NCBI RefSeq assembly: GCF_025148285.1
Contig: NZ_CP102268.1
Location: forward strand, 3,327,001 to 3,391,000
Length of the DNA: 64,000 nucleotides
Direction of reading: 5' to 3'
Source: Marvinbryantia formatexigens DSM 14469
GTDB taxonomy: Bacteria; Bacillota; Clostridia; Lachnospirales; Lachnospiraceae
Shown here: positions 57,143 to 64,000 of the stretch, piece by piece
Position numbering within the stretch: position 1 is the stretch's first letter
Layout of the letters: each line of letters opens with the position of its first letter
Made by a program: the position numbers and the translations under genes
Notes under the pieces: model-generated
Database searches by the model: none
Told to the model about the DNA's origin: nothing
Seen by the model: only the letters and a program-made list of their open reading frames with translations

Positions 57143-57970
57143 ATGGGAGTCAGAGAAAGGGAAAGACCGGTCGGGATTTTTGATTCCGGCGTAGGCGGTC
57201 TGACAGTCACACGCGAGGTAATGCGCAATATACCGGAGGAGCGGATTGTGTATTTCGGAGATACGGCGCGTGTGCCATATGGAAGTAAATCAAAAGAGAC
57301 GATTCTGCGCTACTCCAGGCAGATTGTACGCTTCCTGCTGACGCAGGATGTAAAGGCGATCGTGGTGGCGTGTAATACGGCGAGCGCCTTTGCGCTGGAG
57401 GAAATCCGTCACGAGCTGCCGGTCCCGATTATCGGCGTGGTCAGACCGGGAGCGAAGGTGGCGTGCGCGGCGACAAAAAATAACCGCATCGGCGTTATCG
57501 GCACGAAGGGAACGATTGCCAGCGGGCTGTATACGGAGCTCATCCGGCAGATTAAACCGGACGCCGAGGTCATTGGAAAGGCGTGCCCGCTGTTTGTGCC
57601 GCTGGTGGAAGAGGGCATGATGAAGGACACAGTGACGGAGGAGGTCGCGAGACGTTATCTTGCCGGGCTGCAGGAGCAGGATATTGACACGCTGATTCTC
57701 GGCTGTACGCATTATCCGCTGCTGCGCTCCATGATTGGAAAAATCATGGGAGAGGGTGTGACGCTGGTAAATCCGGCTTACGAGACGGCGTGCAGTCTGC
57801 GCACGCTGCTGATACAGGAAGGACTGCAGAATACGGAGCCGCTGGCGGAGGGAGAAAATCCGCACCGCTTCTATGTGAGCGATGCGCCGGAGAGTCTGAT
57901 TGGCTTTGCAAACTCTATTCTGCCGGTTAATATTGAGAATGTACAGAAAATTAATATTGAGGAGTATTAG
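57143..57970 (+). CDS. murI: Glutamate racemase
   Basis: 275 residues; makes D-glutamate for MurD. PIGIFDSGVGGLTV-type start (about 8-20), VVACNTASA with the first catalytic Cys (about 73-81) and LGCTHYPLLR with the second (about 185-194). Start ATG 57143 after AAGGGGATTATTT. The DUF1934 gene follows with no gap. Confidence 0.96.
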   Translation: MGVRERERPVGIFDSGVGGLTVTREVMRNIPEERIVYFGDTARVPYGSKSKETILRYSRQIVRFLLTQDVKAIVVACNTASAFALEEIRHELPVPIIGVVRPGAKVACAATKNNRIGVIGTKGTIASGLYTELIRQIKPDAEVIGKACPLFVPLVEEGMMKDTVTEEVARRYLAGLQEQDIDTLILGCTHYPLLRSMIGKIMGEGVTLVNPAYETACSLRTLLIQEGLQNTEPLAEGENPHRFYVSDAPESLIGFANSILPVNIENVQKINIEEY

Positions 57971-58417
57971 ATGACAGAAGATGTTTTGGTGAGTATCCGG
58001 GGAATGCAGATGCTCGAAATGAATGACCAGGACGAGGTGGAGATAGTCACAAATGGAAAATACCTCCACAAAAACGGGAAGCATTATATCAGCTACGAAG
58101 AAGTGATGGAAGGCATGGAAGGTACCACACGCAATCTGATTAAGGTGGGCGAGGACGGCATGGAGGTATCGAAGCGCGGGCTGACAAATGTCCATATGGT
58201 GTTTGAGAAGGATAAGAAGAATGTCACATATTACGAGACACCGTTCGGGAATCTGATGGTGGGGATCGCCGCGACAAACATTGCGGTGAAAAACGATGAG
58301 AAGAATATTGATGTGACCGTAAATTATGCGCTGGATGTCAATTATGAGCATCTGGCGGACTGCACCATTAACATGAGCATCCAGTCAAAGGACGGCGGAA
58401 GCTTCCGGTTAAGCTGA
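57971..58417 (+). CDS. DUF1934 (YwiB-like) beta-barrel protein
   Basis: 148 residues beginning right after the murI stop. VLVSIRGMQMLEMNDQDEVE at the start, YYETPFGNLMVGI in the middle and VNYALDVNYEHLADCTINMS near the end follow the DUF1934 pattern, a calycin-like fold of unknown function often near argS or murI in Firmicutes. No signal peptide or catalytic motif. Confidence 0.85.
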   Translation: MTEDVLVSIRGMQMLEMNDQDEVEIVTNGKYLHKNGKHYISYEEVMEGMEGTTRNLIKVGEDGMEVSKRGLTNVHMVFEKDKKNVTYYETPFGNLMVGIAATNIAVKNDEKNIDVTVNYALDVNYEHLADCTINMSIQSKDGGSFRLS

Positions 58418-58436
58418 AGAGAACGGCGGGACGGCT

Positions 58437-59390
58437 ATGATGAAAAGAGCATTGATTTTAGGCGGCAGCGGGGGACTGAGCGGCATGCTGGCGAAGATGG
58501 CAGAAGCCTGCTATGAGGAGGTCTGGATTCTGACACGGGGCAGGAGAAAGACAGAGGGCGCATATCACCGGCTGACAGCGGACAGAAATGATGAGGCGGC
58601 TTTTGAGCGCTGTATTCTGGATGCGGGGGTACACTGGGATGTGGTGTTTGACTGCATCTGCATGAATGAAGCGCATGCCCGGCAGGATATCGGGATCCTG
58701 GGGCAGCGGACACAGCGTCTTGTGGTGATATCCACGGATTCGGTGTACGCGTCGGAATATAAAAAGGTGCTCCAGACCGAGGAGGGCATCTTTGTGGGGG
58801 ACAGACCCGCCAGGATAGAAATCCCGTCGTATGCGATGGACAAGCGCCGCATGGAAAAGGTTTTTGAAAGCTATTTTGCACAGCAGAGGACGGACGGGCA
58901 GAGGGGAATGCAAATCACGATTTTCCGTCCGGGGCATATATTTGGTCCGGGCTTTCTGTCCGGCTGCTTTCCGATGCAGAGCAGGCAGGCGGATTTGCCG
59001 GAGACAATGAAAAAGGGAAAGCTTTCCCTGGTGGGCGGAGGCTGTTATCTCATCCATCCCATTTATGTGGAGGACCTTGCCGGTGTCATGCTGGACTGTG
59101 TGGAAAAGGAGCGCACCTTCCAGGAGATTTTCTGTGTCGGAGGACCGGAAATCATAGAAAACAGGACGTACTATGAGATTCTCGCCCGGATTATGGGCGT
59201 GGAAACAGAAATTGAAGAAATACCGCTTACCGGGTTTGTGGAGAGCCATCCGGAATATTACGGGCATCTCTGCCACCGGGCTTACGATCTGACAAAGCTT
59301 GCCCGCGCCGGGGTCACGCTTCCGTCCACGACGGTGGAGGAAGGACTGCGGGCGCAGTACCGGTACTGGCGGCAGAGGGAAATGATATGA
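58437..59390 (+). CDS. NAD-dependent epimerase/dehydratase family protein
   Basis: 317 residues with a short-chain Rossmann start ALILGGSGGLSGMLAKMAE (about 5-23), VVFDCICMNEAHA, VVISTDSVYAS and a Tyr-xxx-Lys-like YAMDKRRMEKVF (about 125-136), then FRPGHIFGPGF and LIHPIYVEDLAG. Probably acts on a nucleotide- or free sugar; substrate unknown. The stop overlaps the start of the Gfo/Idh/MocA gene (ATGA), so the two likely work in one pathway. Confidence 0.8.
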   Translation: MMKRALILGGSGGLSGMLAKMAEACYEEVWILTRGRRKTEGAYHRLTADRNDEAAFERCILDAGVHWDVVFDCICMNEAHARQDIGILGQRTQRLVVISTDSVYASEYKKVLQTEEGIFVGDRPARIEIPSYAMDKRRMEKVFESYFAQQRTDGQRGMQITIFRPGHIFGPGFLSGCFPMQSRQADLPETMKKGKLSLVGGGCYLIHPIYVEDLAGVMLDCVEKERTFQEIFCVGGPEIIENRTYYEILARIMGVETEIEEIPLTGFVESHPEYYGHLCHRAYDLTKLARAGVTLPSTTVEEGLRAQYRYWRQREMI

Positions 59391-60619
59391 CGGGTGTTGG
59401 AATTATCGGAATGGGTTCCATTTCAGAGAGCCACATCCGGGCTTACCGGCAGTTTGACGGGTGCTGCCGCATTGCGGCGCTGTATGACCGGAAGCTGGAG
59501 AAGGCGCTGGAGAAAAAGAAGGCTTTTCATCTGGAGGCGGAGATATACGCGGACTACCGGGAGCTATTGAAAAATCCGGAGGTACAGCTGGTGAGCATCT
59601 GCCTGCCGCCATATCTGCACGCCGGCGTGGCGGTGGAATGTATGCGGGCGGGAAAGCATGTGCTGCTGGAGAAGCCGATGGCGCCGTCTCTGGAGGAATG
59701 CGACCGGATGCTTACAGAGCAGAAAAGAGCGGGCTGCTATCTTGGCGTTATCTCGCAGAACCGCTACCGGAAGGAGAATCTGTTTCTGAAAAGAATGGTG
59801 GAGAGCGGGGTGGCTGGCCCTGTTTTATCCGGGGAGGTGAGATCCTGCTGGTACCGAGGAAATGCCTATTATGCGCCTGCCTGGAGAGGAAACTGGGAAA
59901 CGGAGGGCGGAGGCTGCCTCTTAAACCATGCGATCCATCAGATTGATCTGCTGGACTGGATACTCGGAAAGCCCTGCGAGGTGTACGCGGTCATGAAAAA
60001 TCTGGCACATCCCGGCTCGGAGGTGGAGGACATGGCGGCGGCGATTTTAAGATATCCCTCCGGGGCGGTGATTACGCTGGAAGTGTCGCTGGTATCCCAC
60101 GGGGAGAAGCAGTCCATCGTGCTGCAGGGAACGGAGGCGGCTTTATCCGCGCCGTTTTCCGTGGAATGCAGCAGGGAGAATGAAACGGGATTTCCGGAGG
60201 AGAACAGGGAACTGAAAGACCGTCTGATACGGGAATACCAGAGCATGGAGGAGCCGCCCTTTTCCGGCTTTGCAGGGCAGATAGACGCGGTACTGAGTGC
60301 GCTGGAGAGCGGGAAGACCTGCGGCGTCACCAAAGCGGATGGAAGAGACGCCGCCGGGGTGGCGACGGCACAGAAGATATGGGAGCGCTGCGGTGTCACC
60401 AAAGCGGATGGAAGAGACGCCGCCGGGGTGGCGACGGTGCAGAAGATATGGGAGCGCTGCGGCGTCACCGGAGAGGATGGAAGAGATGCCATCGAGGTTG
60501 TGACGGCGCTGTACGAATCGGCGGTGACGGGGACGGCGGTAAAATTACCGTCAGGAATACAGTCCGGTTTTTACAGCCGGGACGGACGGCTGATGAGATT
60601 AAAAGAGAAAACACTGTAA
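59387..60619 (+). CDS. Gfo/Idh/MocA family oxidoreductase with C-terminal triplication
   Basis: 410 residues, longer than the usual 340-380. NAD(P) fold GIIGMGSISESHIRAYRQFD (about 4-23), VSICLPPYLHAGVAVECMRA, and EKPMAPSLEECDRM with the conserved Lys. The catalytic-region segment GGCLLNHAIHQIDLLDW holds the His/Asp pair. The family's final helix motif DGRDAIEVVTALYESA occurs at the end, preceded by two extra 23-residue copies (CGVTKADGRDAAGVATAQKI). Coupled by ATGA to the epimerase-like gene. Sugar or cyclitol substrate unknown. Confidence 0.88.
   Translation: MTGVGIIGMGSISESHIRAYRQFDGCCRIAALYDRKLEKALEKKKAFHLEAEIYADYRELLKNPEVQLVSICLPPYLHAGVAVECMRAGKHVLLEKPMAPSLEECDRMLTEQKRAGCYLGVISQNRYRKENLFLKRMVESGVAGPVLSGEVRSCWYRGNAYYAPAWRGNWETEGGGCLLNHAIHQIDLLDWILGKPCEVYAVMKNLAHPGSEVEDMAAAILRYPSGAVITLEVSLVSHGEKQSIVLQGTEAALSAPFSVECSRENETGFPEENRELKDRLIREYQSMEEPPFSGFAGQIDAVLSALESGKTCGVTKADGRDAAGVATAQKIWERCGVTKADGRDAAGVATVQKIWERCGVTGEDGRDAIEVVTALYESAVTGTAVKLPSGIQSGFYSRDGRLMRLKEKTL
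60320..60520 (+). repeat. 69-bp in-frame tandem repeat, 3 copies
   Basis: Units 60320-60388 and 60389-60457 are nearly identical; the third, from 60458, is diverged and continues into the normal protein end. Unit start is TGCGGCGTCACCAAAGCGGA or a close variant. Confidence 0.95.
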
Positions 60620-60650
60620 AAAAGTGCCGGCAGGTTCATCCTGCCGGCAT
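60618..60650 (-). terminator. Terminator of aspS (and possibly of the + strand operon)
   Basis: TGCCGGCAGG / CCTGCCGGCA 10-bp stem with TTCAT loop. On the - strand it is followed by CTTTTTT, a good terminator for aspS; on the + strand the tail is only TTATAGCTT. Confidence 0.85.
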
Positions 60651-60703
60651 TATAGCTTCAGGGGGCTGCCCCGAAACCACAGTTATTCTTTTATACACAT
60701 TTT

Positions 60704-62485
60704 TCAGGCATTTTCTTCTTTTTTCGGCATTTCTATGCGGATGTGCACATCCTCAAGCTGCTTCGGCTCTACCGTTGCCGGAGCGCCCATCATAACATCC
60801 TGGGCATTTTTGTTCATCGGGAACGGAATAATCTCGCGGATGCTTTCCTCGCCCGCAATCAGCATGACCATACGGTCCACGCCCGGTGCGATTCCGGCAT
60901 GGGGCGGAGCACCGTAGCAGAAAGCGTTGTACATGGCCGGGAATTTTGCCTTTACGTCATCCTCGCCAAGTCCCACAAGATTGAACGCCTTTACCATGAT
61001 TTCCGGGTCGTGGTTACGCACAGCGCCGGAGGAGAGCTCCACGCCGTTGCAGACGAGGTCGTACTGGTAAGCAAGAATCTCCAGCGGCTCCTGCTCTTCC
61101 AGCGCTTTCATACCGCCCTGCGGCATGGAGAACGGGTTGTGGCAGAATTCCAGTTCGCCGGATTCCTCGCCGATCTCGTACATCGGGAAATCCACGATCC
61201 AGCAGAATTCGTAGCGGTCGGTCTTCATGTGGGCGGGGCAGGCTGCGCCGAGCATTTTGCGCAGAACGCCGGCGGTTTTCTGTGCTGCACTCTTTTTGCC
61301 GGCGGACAGTCCGATGAAATCGCCCGGTTTTAAGCCGAGAGCCTCTGTCACCTGTGCTTTGCGCTCCTGCAGGAATTTGGAGATACCGCCGGCAAAATCG
61401 CCGTTAGCATCCACTTTAAACCAGTAAGCTTTATTTCCGCTCTGTACCTCGACGTCAGCGCACAGCTTGTCGATGACCTTGCGCGTACCCTCAAAGCCGG
61501 AGACAACGACAGCCTTTACGGTCTGACCGGCGAATGGTCCGAAGCCGCAGTCCGCCATGCAGGCGGTCGCATCCTGCACCAGCAGATCAATCCGCAGATC
61601 CGGCTTGTCCGTGCCGTACTGCTCCATCGCCTCCAGGTAGGAGATACGCTTAAAGGGAGCGGCGGACGCGGTATGGTAAACGCCGTATTTTGCAAAGATG
61701 GGCGGCAGCACATCCTCCAGGATTGCAAACACATCCTCCTGGTCGGCGAACGCCATTTCCATATCAAGCTGATAAAACTCACCCGGAGAGCGGTCCGCAC
61801 GCGCGTCCTCATCGCGGAAGCACGGCGCGATCTGGAAATAACGGTCGAAGCCGGACGCCATCAGAAGCTGTTTAAACTGCTGCGGAGCCTGCGGCAGCGC
61901 GTAAAATTTGCCGGGATGATTTCTGGACGGTACCAGATAATCCCGCGCGCCCTCCGGAGAAGAGCAGGTGAGAATCGGGGTGGTAATCTCCAGAAAATCG
62001 TGTGCTATCATACTCGCGCGCAAATCAGCGACGATTTTGCTTCTCAGTGTAATTTTATCCTTCACCGCCGGATTGCGCAGATCCAGATAGCGGTATTTCA
62101 GACGGGTATTTTCGTCCGCCTCTTTGGAGCGGGCAATCTGGAACGGCAGCTCATTGTAGCGGCATTTGCCGAGCAGCTCGATTTTTTCCGGAACCACTTC
62201 AATCTCACCGGTCGGGAGCGCCGCGTTTTTGCTGGAGCGCTCGCGCACCGTGCCGCAGACGGAAATCGTGGATTCGTAGTTGATTCCGTCCACGATATTC
62301 ATCATTTCTTCCGTTTCAATAACGACCTGTGTAACGCCGTAATAGTCTCTCAAAATTAAAAATCCCAGATTTTTGCTTACTTTTCTGAGATTGTCAAACC
62401 AGCCGACAATTTTCACCTGTGCGCCGACATCGCCGAGGCGGAGTGCGCCGCAGGTATGTGTTCTTCCCTGCATATCTTTAACCAT
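60704..62485 (-). CDS. aspS: Aspartyl-tRNA synthetase
   Basis: 593 residues, bacterial class II type. N-terminal OB fold (LRLGDVGAQVKIVGWFDNLR), motif 2 FRDEDARADRSPGEFYQLDM (about 219-238), the bacterial GAD insertion domain in the middle, and motif 3 GIAPGVDRMVMLIAGEESIR (about 533-552). Start ATG 62485 follows AAAGGATGGTTAAAGAT-type sequence. The leader is only about 30 nt, so no T-box control is possible here. Confidence 0.97.
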   Translation of the reverse strand: MVKDMQGRTHTCGALRLGDVGAQVKIVGWFDNLRKVSKNLGFLILRDYYGVTQVVIETEEMMNIVDGINYESTISVCGTVRERSSKNAALPTGEIEVVPEKIELLGKCRYNELPFQIARSKEADENTRLKYRYLDLRNPAVKDKITLRSKIVADLRASMIAHDFLEITTPILTCSSPEGARDYLVPSRNHPGKFYALPQAPQQFKQLLMASGFDRYFQIAPCFRDEDARADRSPGEFYQLDMEMAFADQEDVFAILEDVLPPIFAKYGVYHTASAAPFKRISYLEAMEQYGTDKPDLRIDLLVQDATACMADCGFGPFAGQTVKAVVVSGFEGTRKVIDKLCADVEVQSGNKAYWFKVDANGDFAGGISKFLQERKAQVTEALGLKPGDFIGLSAGKKSAAQKTAGVLRKMLGAACPAHMKTDRYEFCWIVDFPMYEIGEESGELEFCHNPFSMPQGGMKALEEQEPLEILAYQYDLVCNGVELSSGAVRNHDPEIMVKAFNLVGLGEDDVKAKFPAMYNAFCYGAPPHAGIAPGVDRMVMLIAGEESIREIIPFPMNKNAQDVMMGAPATVEPKQLEDVHIRIEMPKKEENA

Positions 62486-62524
62486 CCTTTTCCTGCATGT
62501 TTTCCACGCTAAATTTCGCTGTTC

Positions 62525-62553
62525 ATTATACTATCTGGCGGGAAGGAAGTCAA
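62525..62553 (-). promoter_or_regulatory. Promoter of aspS
   Basis: On the - strand: TTGACT, 17-bp spacer, TATAAT, 40 bp before the aspS start. Confidence 0.88.
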
Positions 62554-62704
62554 TGTTTGGGCAGAAATTTATTCTCGCGGACAACGAGCCAGGCGGACAC
62601 GGTCCAGGCTGTCCTCCCTTGCCGCATGCGGCAATTCCCATTGTACCTGTATGTCCATTTGGTTAAAGCTTTTCGGGGATTATGTACGAATTGATAAAAA
62701 ATAC

Positions 62705-62733
62705 TTGCGTTTATCGAACATAAGTTCTATAAT
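62705..62733 (+). promoter_or_regulatory. Promoter of the radical SAM gene
   Basis: TTGCGT (62705-62710), 17-bp spacer, TATAAT (62728-62733). A LexA-type box fills most of the spacer and a second covers the expected transcription start. Confidence 0.88.
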
Positions 62734-62752
62734 AGAAGCAGAACTTATGTTC
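62716..62752 (+). promoter_or_regulatory. Two LexA (SOS) boxes
   Basis: GAACATAAGTTC (62716-62727) and GAACTTATGTTC (62741-62752). Both fit GAAC-N4-GTTC, the core of the Gram-positive LexA/DinR box (Bacillus consensus CGAACATATGTTCG); the first is also preceded by C. They are exact inverses of each other and flank the -10 element on both sides, the geometry of repression. As RNA the same dyad with following TTTTT could pair as a hairpin, but only if transcribed from further upstream. Confidence 0.85.
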
Positions 62753-62760
62753 TTTTTGAT

Positions 62761-62800
62761 GCCATGTATACGACAAAAATGTCCAGTGGATATTTTTTGA
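62761..62800 (+). repeat. GTCC-AGT-GGAC hairpin element, copy C
   Basis: AAAAATGTCC-AGT-GGATATTTTT, 10-bp stem with one G-U (62775-62784 with 62788-62797), preceded by GCCATGTATACGAC as in copy A. It lies in the leader of the SOS-type transcript and has terminator character. Confidence 0.75.
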
Positions 62801-62836
62801 GATTTATAGAAAGCATTTGGAAAAAGGAGACGCATC

Positions 62837-64000
62837 ATGGAAATTGTATCGGATATATCGCTGAAAGAAAAACTGCATATTCTGGCGGACGCGGCAAAGT
62901 ATGATGTCGCCTGCACCTCCAGCGGGGTGGACCGGAAGGGAAAGGAGGGCTTTCTGGGAAATTCTGTCTCCTGTGGCATCTGCCACAGCTTTGCATCGGA
63001 TGGACGCTGTATTTCGCTTTTAAAGATTCTGCTGACGAATCACTGCGTGTATGATTGCAAATACTGCATCAACCGTGTATCGAACGATGTTGTGCGCACC
63101 GCATTCACACCGCAGGAAGTCTGCCAGCTGACGACGGAATTTTATAAACGGAATTATATAGAAGGATTGTTCTTAAGCTCTGGAATCTGGAAAAATCCGA
63201 CGTACACGATGGAGCAGATCTGCCAGACGCTCTATCTGCTGCGCACGGAATATAAGTTCAACGGGTATATTCATGTGAAAGCGATTCCGGGAGCGCCGGA
63301 GGAGCTGCTGGCGGCGGCAGGCTATCTGGCGGACCGCATGAGCGTCAATCTGGAGCTGCCGACGGGCGAGGGGCTGAAAAAGCTGGCGCCCAACAAAAGC
63401 CACCGGGCGATACTAAAACCGATGCGCATGATGACGGATACCATTGCCGGGCACCGGCTTGCGATTGGAAAGAGCGCGCAGATGGAGCGCAGCGGAGGCA
63501 ACCGCTACCTGTCGAACAGTATTTTCCGGACGGCGCAGCTTGAGCAGCAGGCGTCCGACGCGGAGAGAGGAAACTCCGGCGGGGCGTCATCTGCCACGGG
63601 TGCGGGAATGTCCGACGGGGCGGCATCTGCTACGGGTGCGGGAACGTCCGGCGGGTCGGCGACTGTTATGGGTGCGGGAACGTCCGTACAGAGGGATGAC
63701 GCGCGGCAGATCGTCATGCCGGAGAAGCCTGGCGCCTCCGGAGATTTTGCTCTGCCGGGCAGGCTGCGCAAAATGGACTGGAAGCGTCCCTTTGCGCCGG
63801 CAGGTCAGAGCACGCAGATGATTATCGGCGCGACGCCGGAGACAGATTACCATCTGCTGAAAACGACGCAGCATCTGTACCAGACCTACGATCTGAAGCG
63901 TGTGTTTTTTTCCGCCTATGTTCCGCTCAATGAGGACAGCGCGCTGCCGGCGCCAGGCACGCCTGCGCCGCTGCTGCGGGAGCACCGTCTGTACCAGGCG
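62837..64000 (+). CDS. Putative DNA modification/repair radical SAM protein, 3' end outside window
   Basis: 388 codons visible, open to the window end. The start follows AAAAAGGAGACGCATC. Features: LKEKLHILADAAKYDVACTS, an extra cysteine group SCGICHSFASDGRC (about 44-58), the radical SAM motif CVYDCKYC (Cys 71, 75, 78), LSSGIWKNPTYTMEQ, HVKAIPGAPEEL, and AGQSTQMIIGATPETD and LLREHRLYQA near the end. This matches, from memory, the family annotated as putative DNA modification/repair radical SAM protein, usually paired with a uracil-DNA-glycosylase-domain protein (TIGR03916 with TIGR03915). Residues about 232-314 are an unusual Gly/Ala/Ser-rich insertion with 12-residue repeats. The partner gene would lie just beyond the window. 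LexA boxes upstream support a repair role. Confidence 0.88.
   Translation, partial: MEIVSDISLKEKLHILADAAKYDVACTSSGVDRKGKEGFLGNSVSCGICHSFASDGRCISLLKILLTNHCVYDCKYCINRVSNDVVRTAFTPQEVCQLTTEFYKRNYIEGLFLSSGIWKNPTYTMEQICQTLYLLRTEYKFNGYIHVKAIPGAPEELLAAAGYLADRMSVNLELPTGEGLKKLAPNKSHRAILKPMRMMTDTIAGHRLAIGKSAQMERSGGNRYLSNSIFRTAQLEQQASDAERGNSGGASSATGAGMSDGAASATGAGTSGGSATVMGAGTSVQRDDARQIVMPEKPGASGDFALPGRLRKMDWKRPFAPAGQSTQMIIGATPETDYHLLKTTQHLYQTYDLKRVFFSAYVPLNEDSALPAPGTPAPLLREHRLYQA
63590..63688 (+). repeat. 36-bp in-frame tandem repeat, 2.75 copies
   Basis: Units at 63590-63625, 63626-63661 and 63662-63688 encode SATGAGMSDGAA, SATGAGTSGGSA and TVMGAGTSV within the radical SAM protein. Confidence 0.9.

Larger units (their letters stand above)
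62486..62836. other. Divergent intergenic region aspS / radical SAM gene
   Basis: 351 bp. It contains the aspS promoter (62525-62553), about 150 bp with only a small TTGCCGCATGCGGCAA palindrome (62620-62635), the LexA-box promoter (62705-62752) and hairpin copy C (62761-62800). Confidence 0.75.

Noticed and set aside
62716-62757. The GAACATAAGTTCT inverted pair as a simple terminator
   Set aside because: It does form a 13-bp dyad followed by TTTTT, but a consensus -35/-10 pair overlaps it and each arm is itself a GAAC-N4-GTTC box, so operator function explains it better. No + strand gene lies upstream to terminate.
1-64000. rRNA, tRNA, prophage or insertion sequence
   Set aside because: No cloverleaf, rRNA signature, transposase, integrase or phage structural motif was noticed on either strand; small RNA genes could still be missed by eye.

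Overview
The window looks like a chromosomal segment of a spore-forming or formerly spore-forming Clostridia bacterium, most likely Lachnospiraceae. This is inferred from moderately GC-rich coding sequence with strong AGGAGG-type ribosome sites, frequent TTG/GTG starts, the Firmicutes order priA-def-fmt-rsmB-rlmN-stp-prkC-rsgA-rpe-thiN, a mraZ-rsmH-ftsL-PBP-PBP-mraY-murD-ftsW-murA-ftsQ-ftsZ division cluster, hprK, and a Spo0E-like mini-protein. No rRNA, tRNA, CRISPR array, phage or insertion-sequence gene was seen. Nearly all genes lie on the + strand. The exceptions are a wall-repeat protein (11.8-13.6 kb), a class A penicillin-binding protein (53.2-56.0 kb) and aspS (60.7-62.5 kb).

Layout. 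1-1.5 kb: 3' part of a GH127 arabinofuranosidase. 1.5-9.3 kb: rpoB-rpoC from a strong promoter, both subunits ending in acidic tails. 9.4-13.7 kb: accessory island with an AAA-like ATPase/nuclease-fold protein, a small protein of 11-residue repeats, and a secreted repeat protein. 14.0-27.5 kb: murE and the long priA-to-thiN housekeeping operon (replication restart, formylation/deformylation, rRNA modification, Ser/Thr phosphatase-kinase pair, ribosome GTPase, thiamine). 27.7-29.2 kb: AT-rich AlbA/HATPase regulator-like gene. 29.4-31.5 kb: ychF-lgt-spo0E-like. 31.7-45.6 kb: division and wall cluster, with a probable MraZ operator at its promoter. 45.7-53.1 kb: secreted amidase, sugar nucleotidyltransferase, galE, uvrC, hprK, ROK glucokinase. 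53.2-60.6 kb: PBP1A, yigZ, murI, a DUF1934 protein and two sugar-type oxidoreductases. 60.7-64.0 kb: aspS and a divergent radical SAM gene that runs off the window.

The most striking signal is at the right end. The radical SAM gene resembles the family of putative DNA modification/repair enzymes linked to uracil-DNA glycosylase. Its promoter is bracketed by two near-perfect Gram-positive LexA (SOS) boxes. Other signals not explained by the gene list are: a covarying GTCC-AGT-GGAC hairpin family in three intergenic regions; a 211-bp highly folded element with 12-bp terminal inverted repeats before mraY; an 18-bp hairpin covering the start region of the second class B PBP; and several in-frame tandem-repeat expansions inside otherwise conserved proteins (PBP transpeptidase domain, Gfo/Idh oxidoreductase, radical SAM enzyme).

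All calls are from reading sequence and remembered family features; no database search was run.
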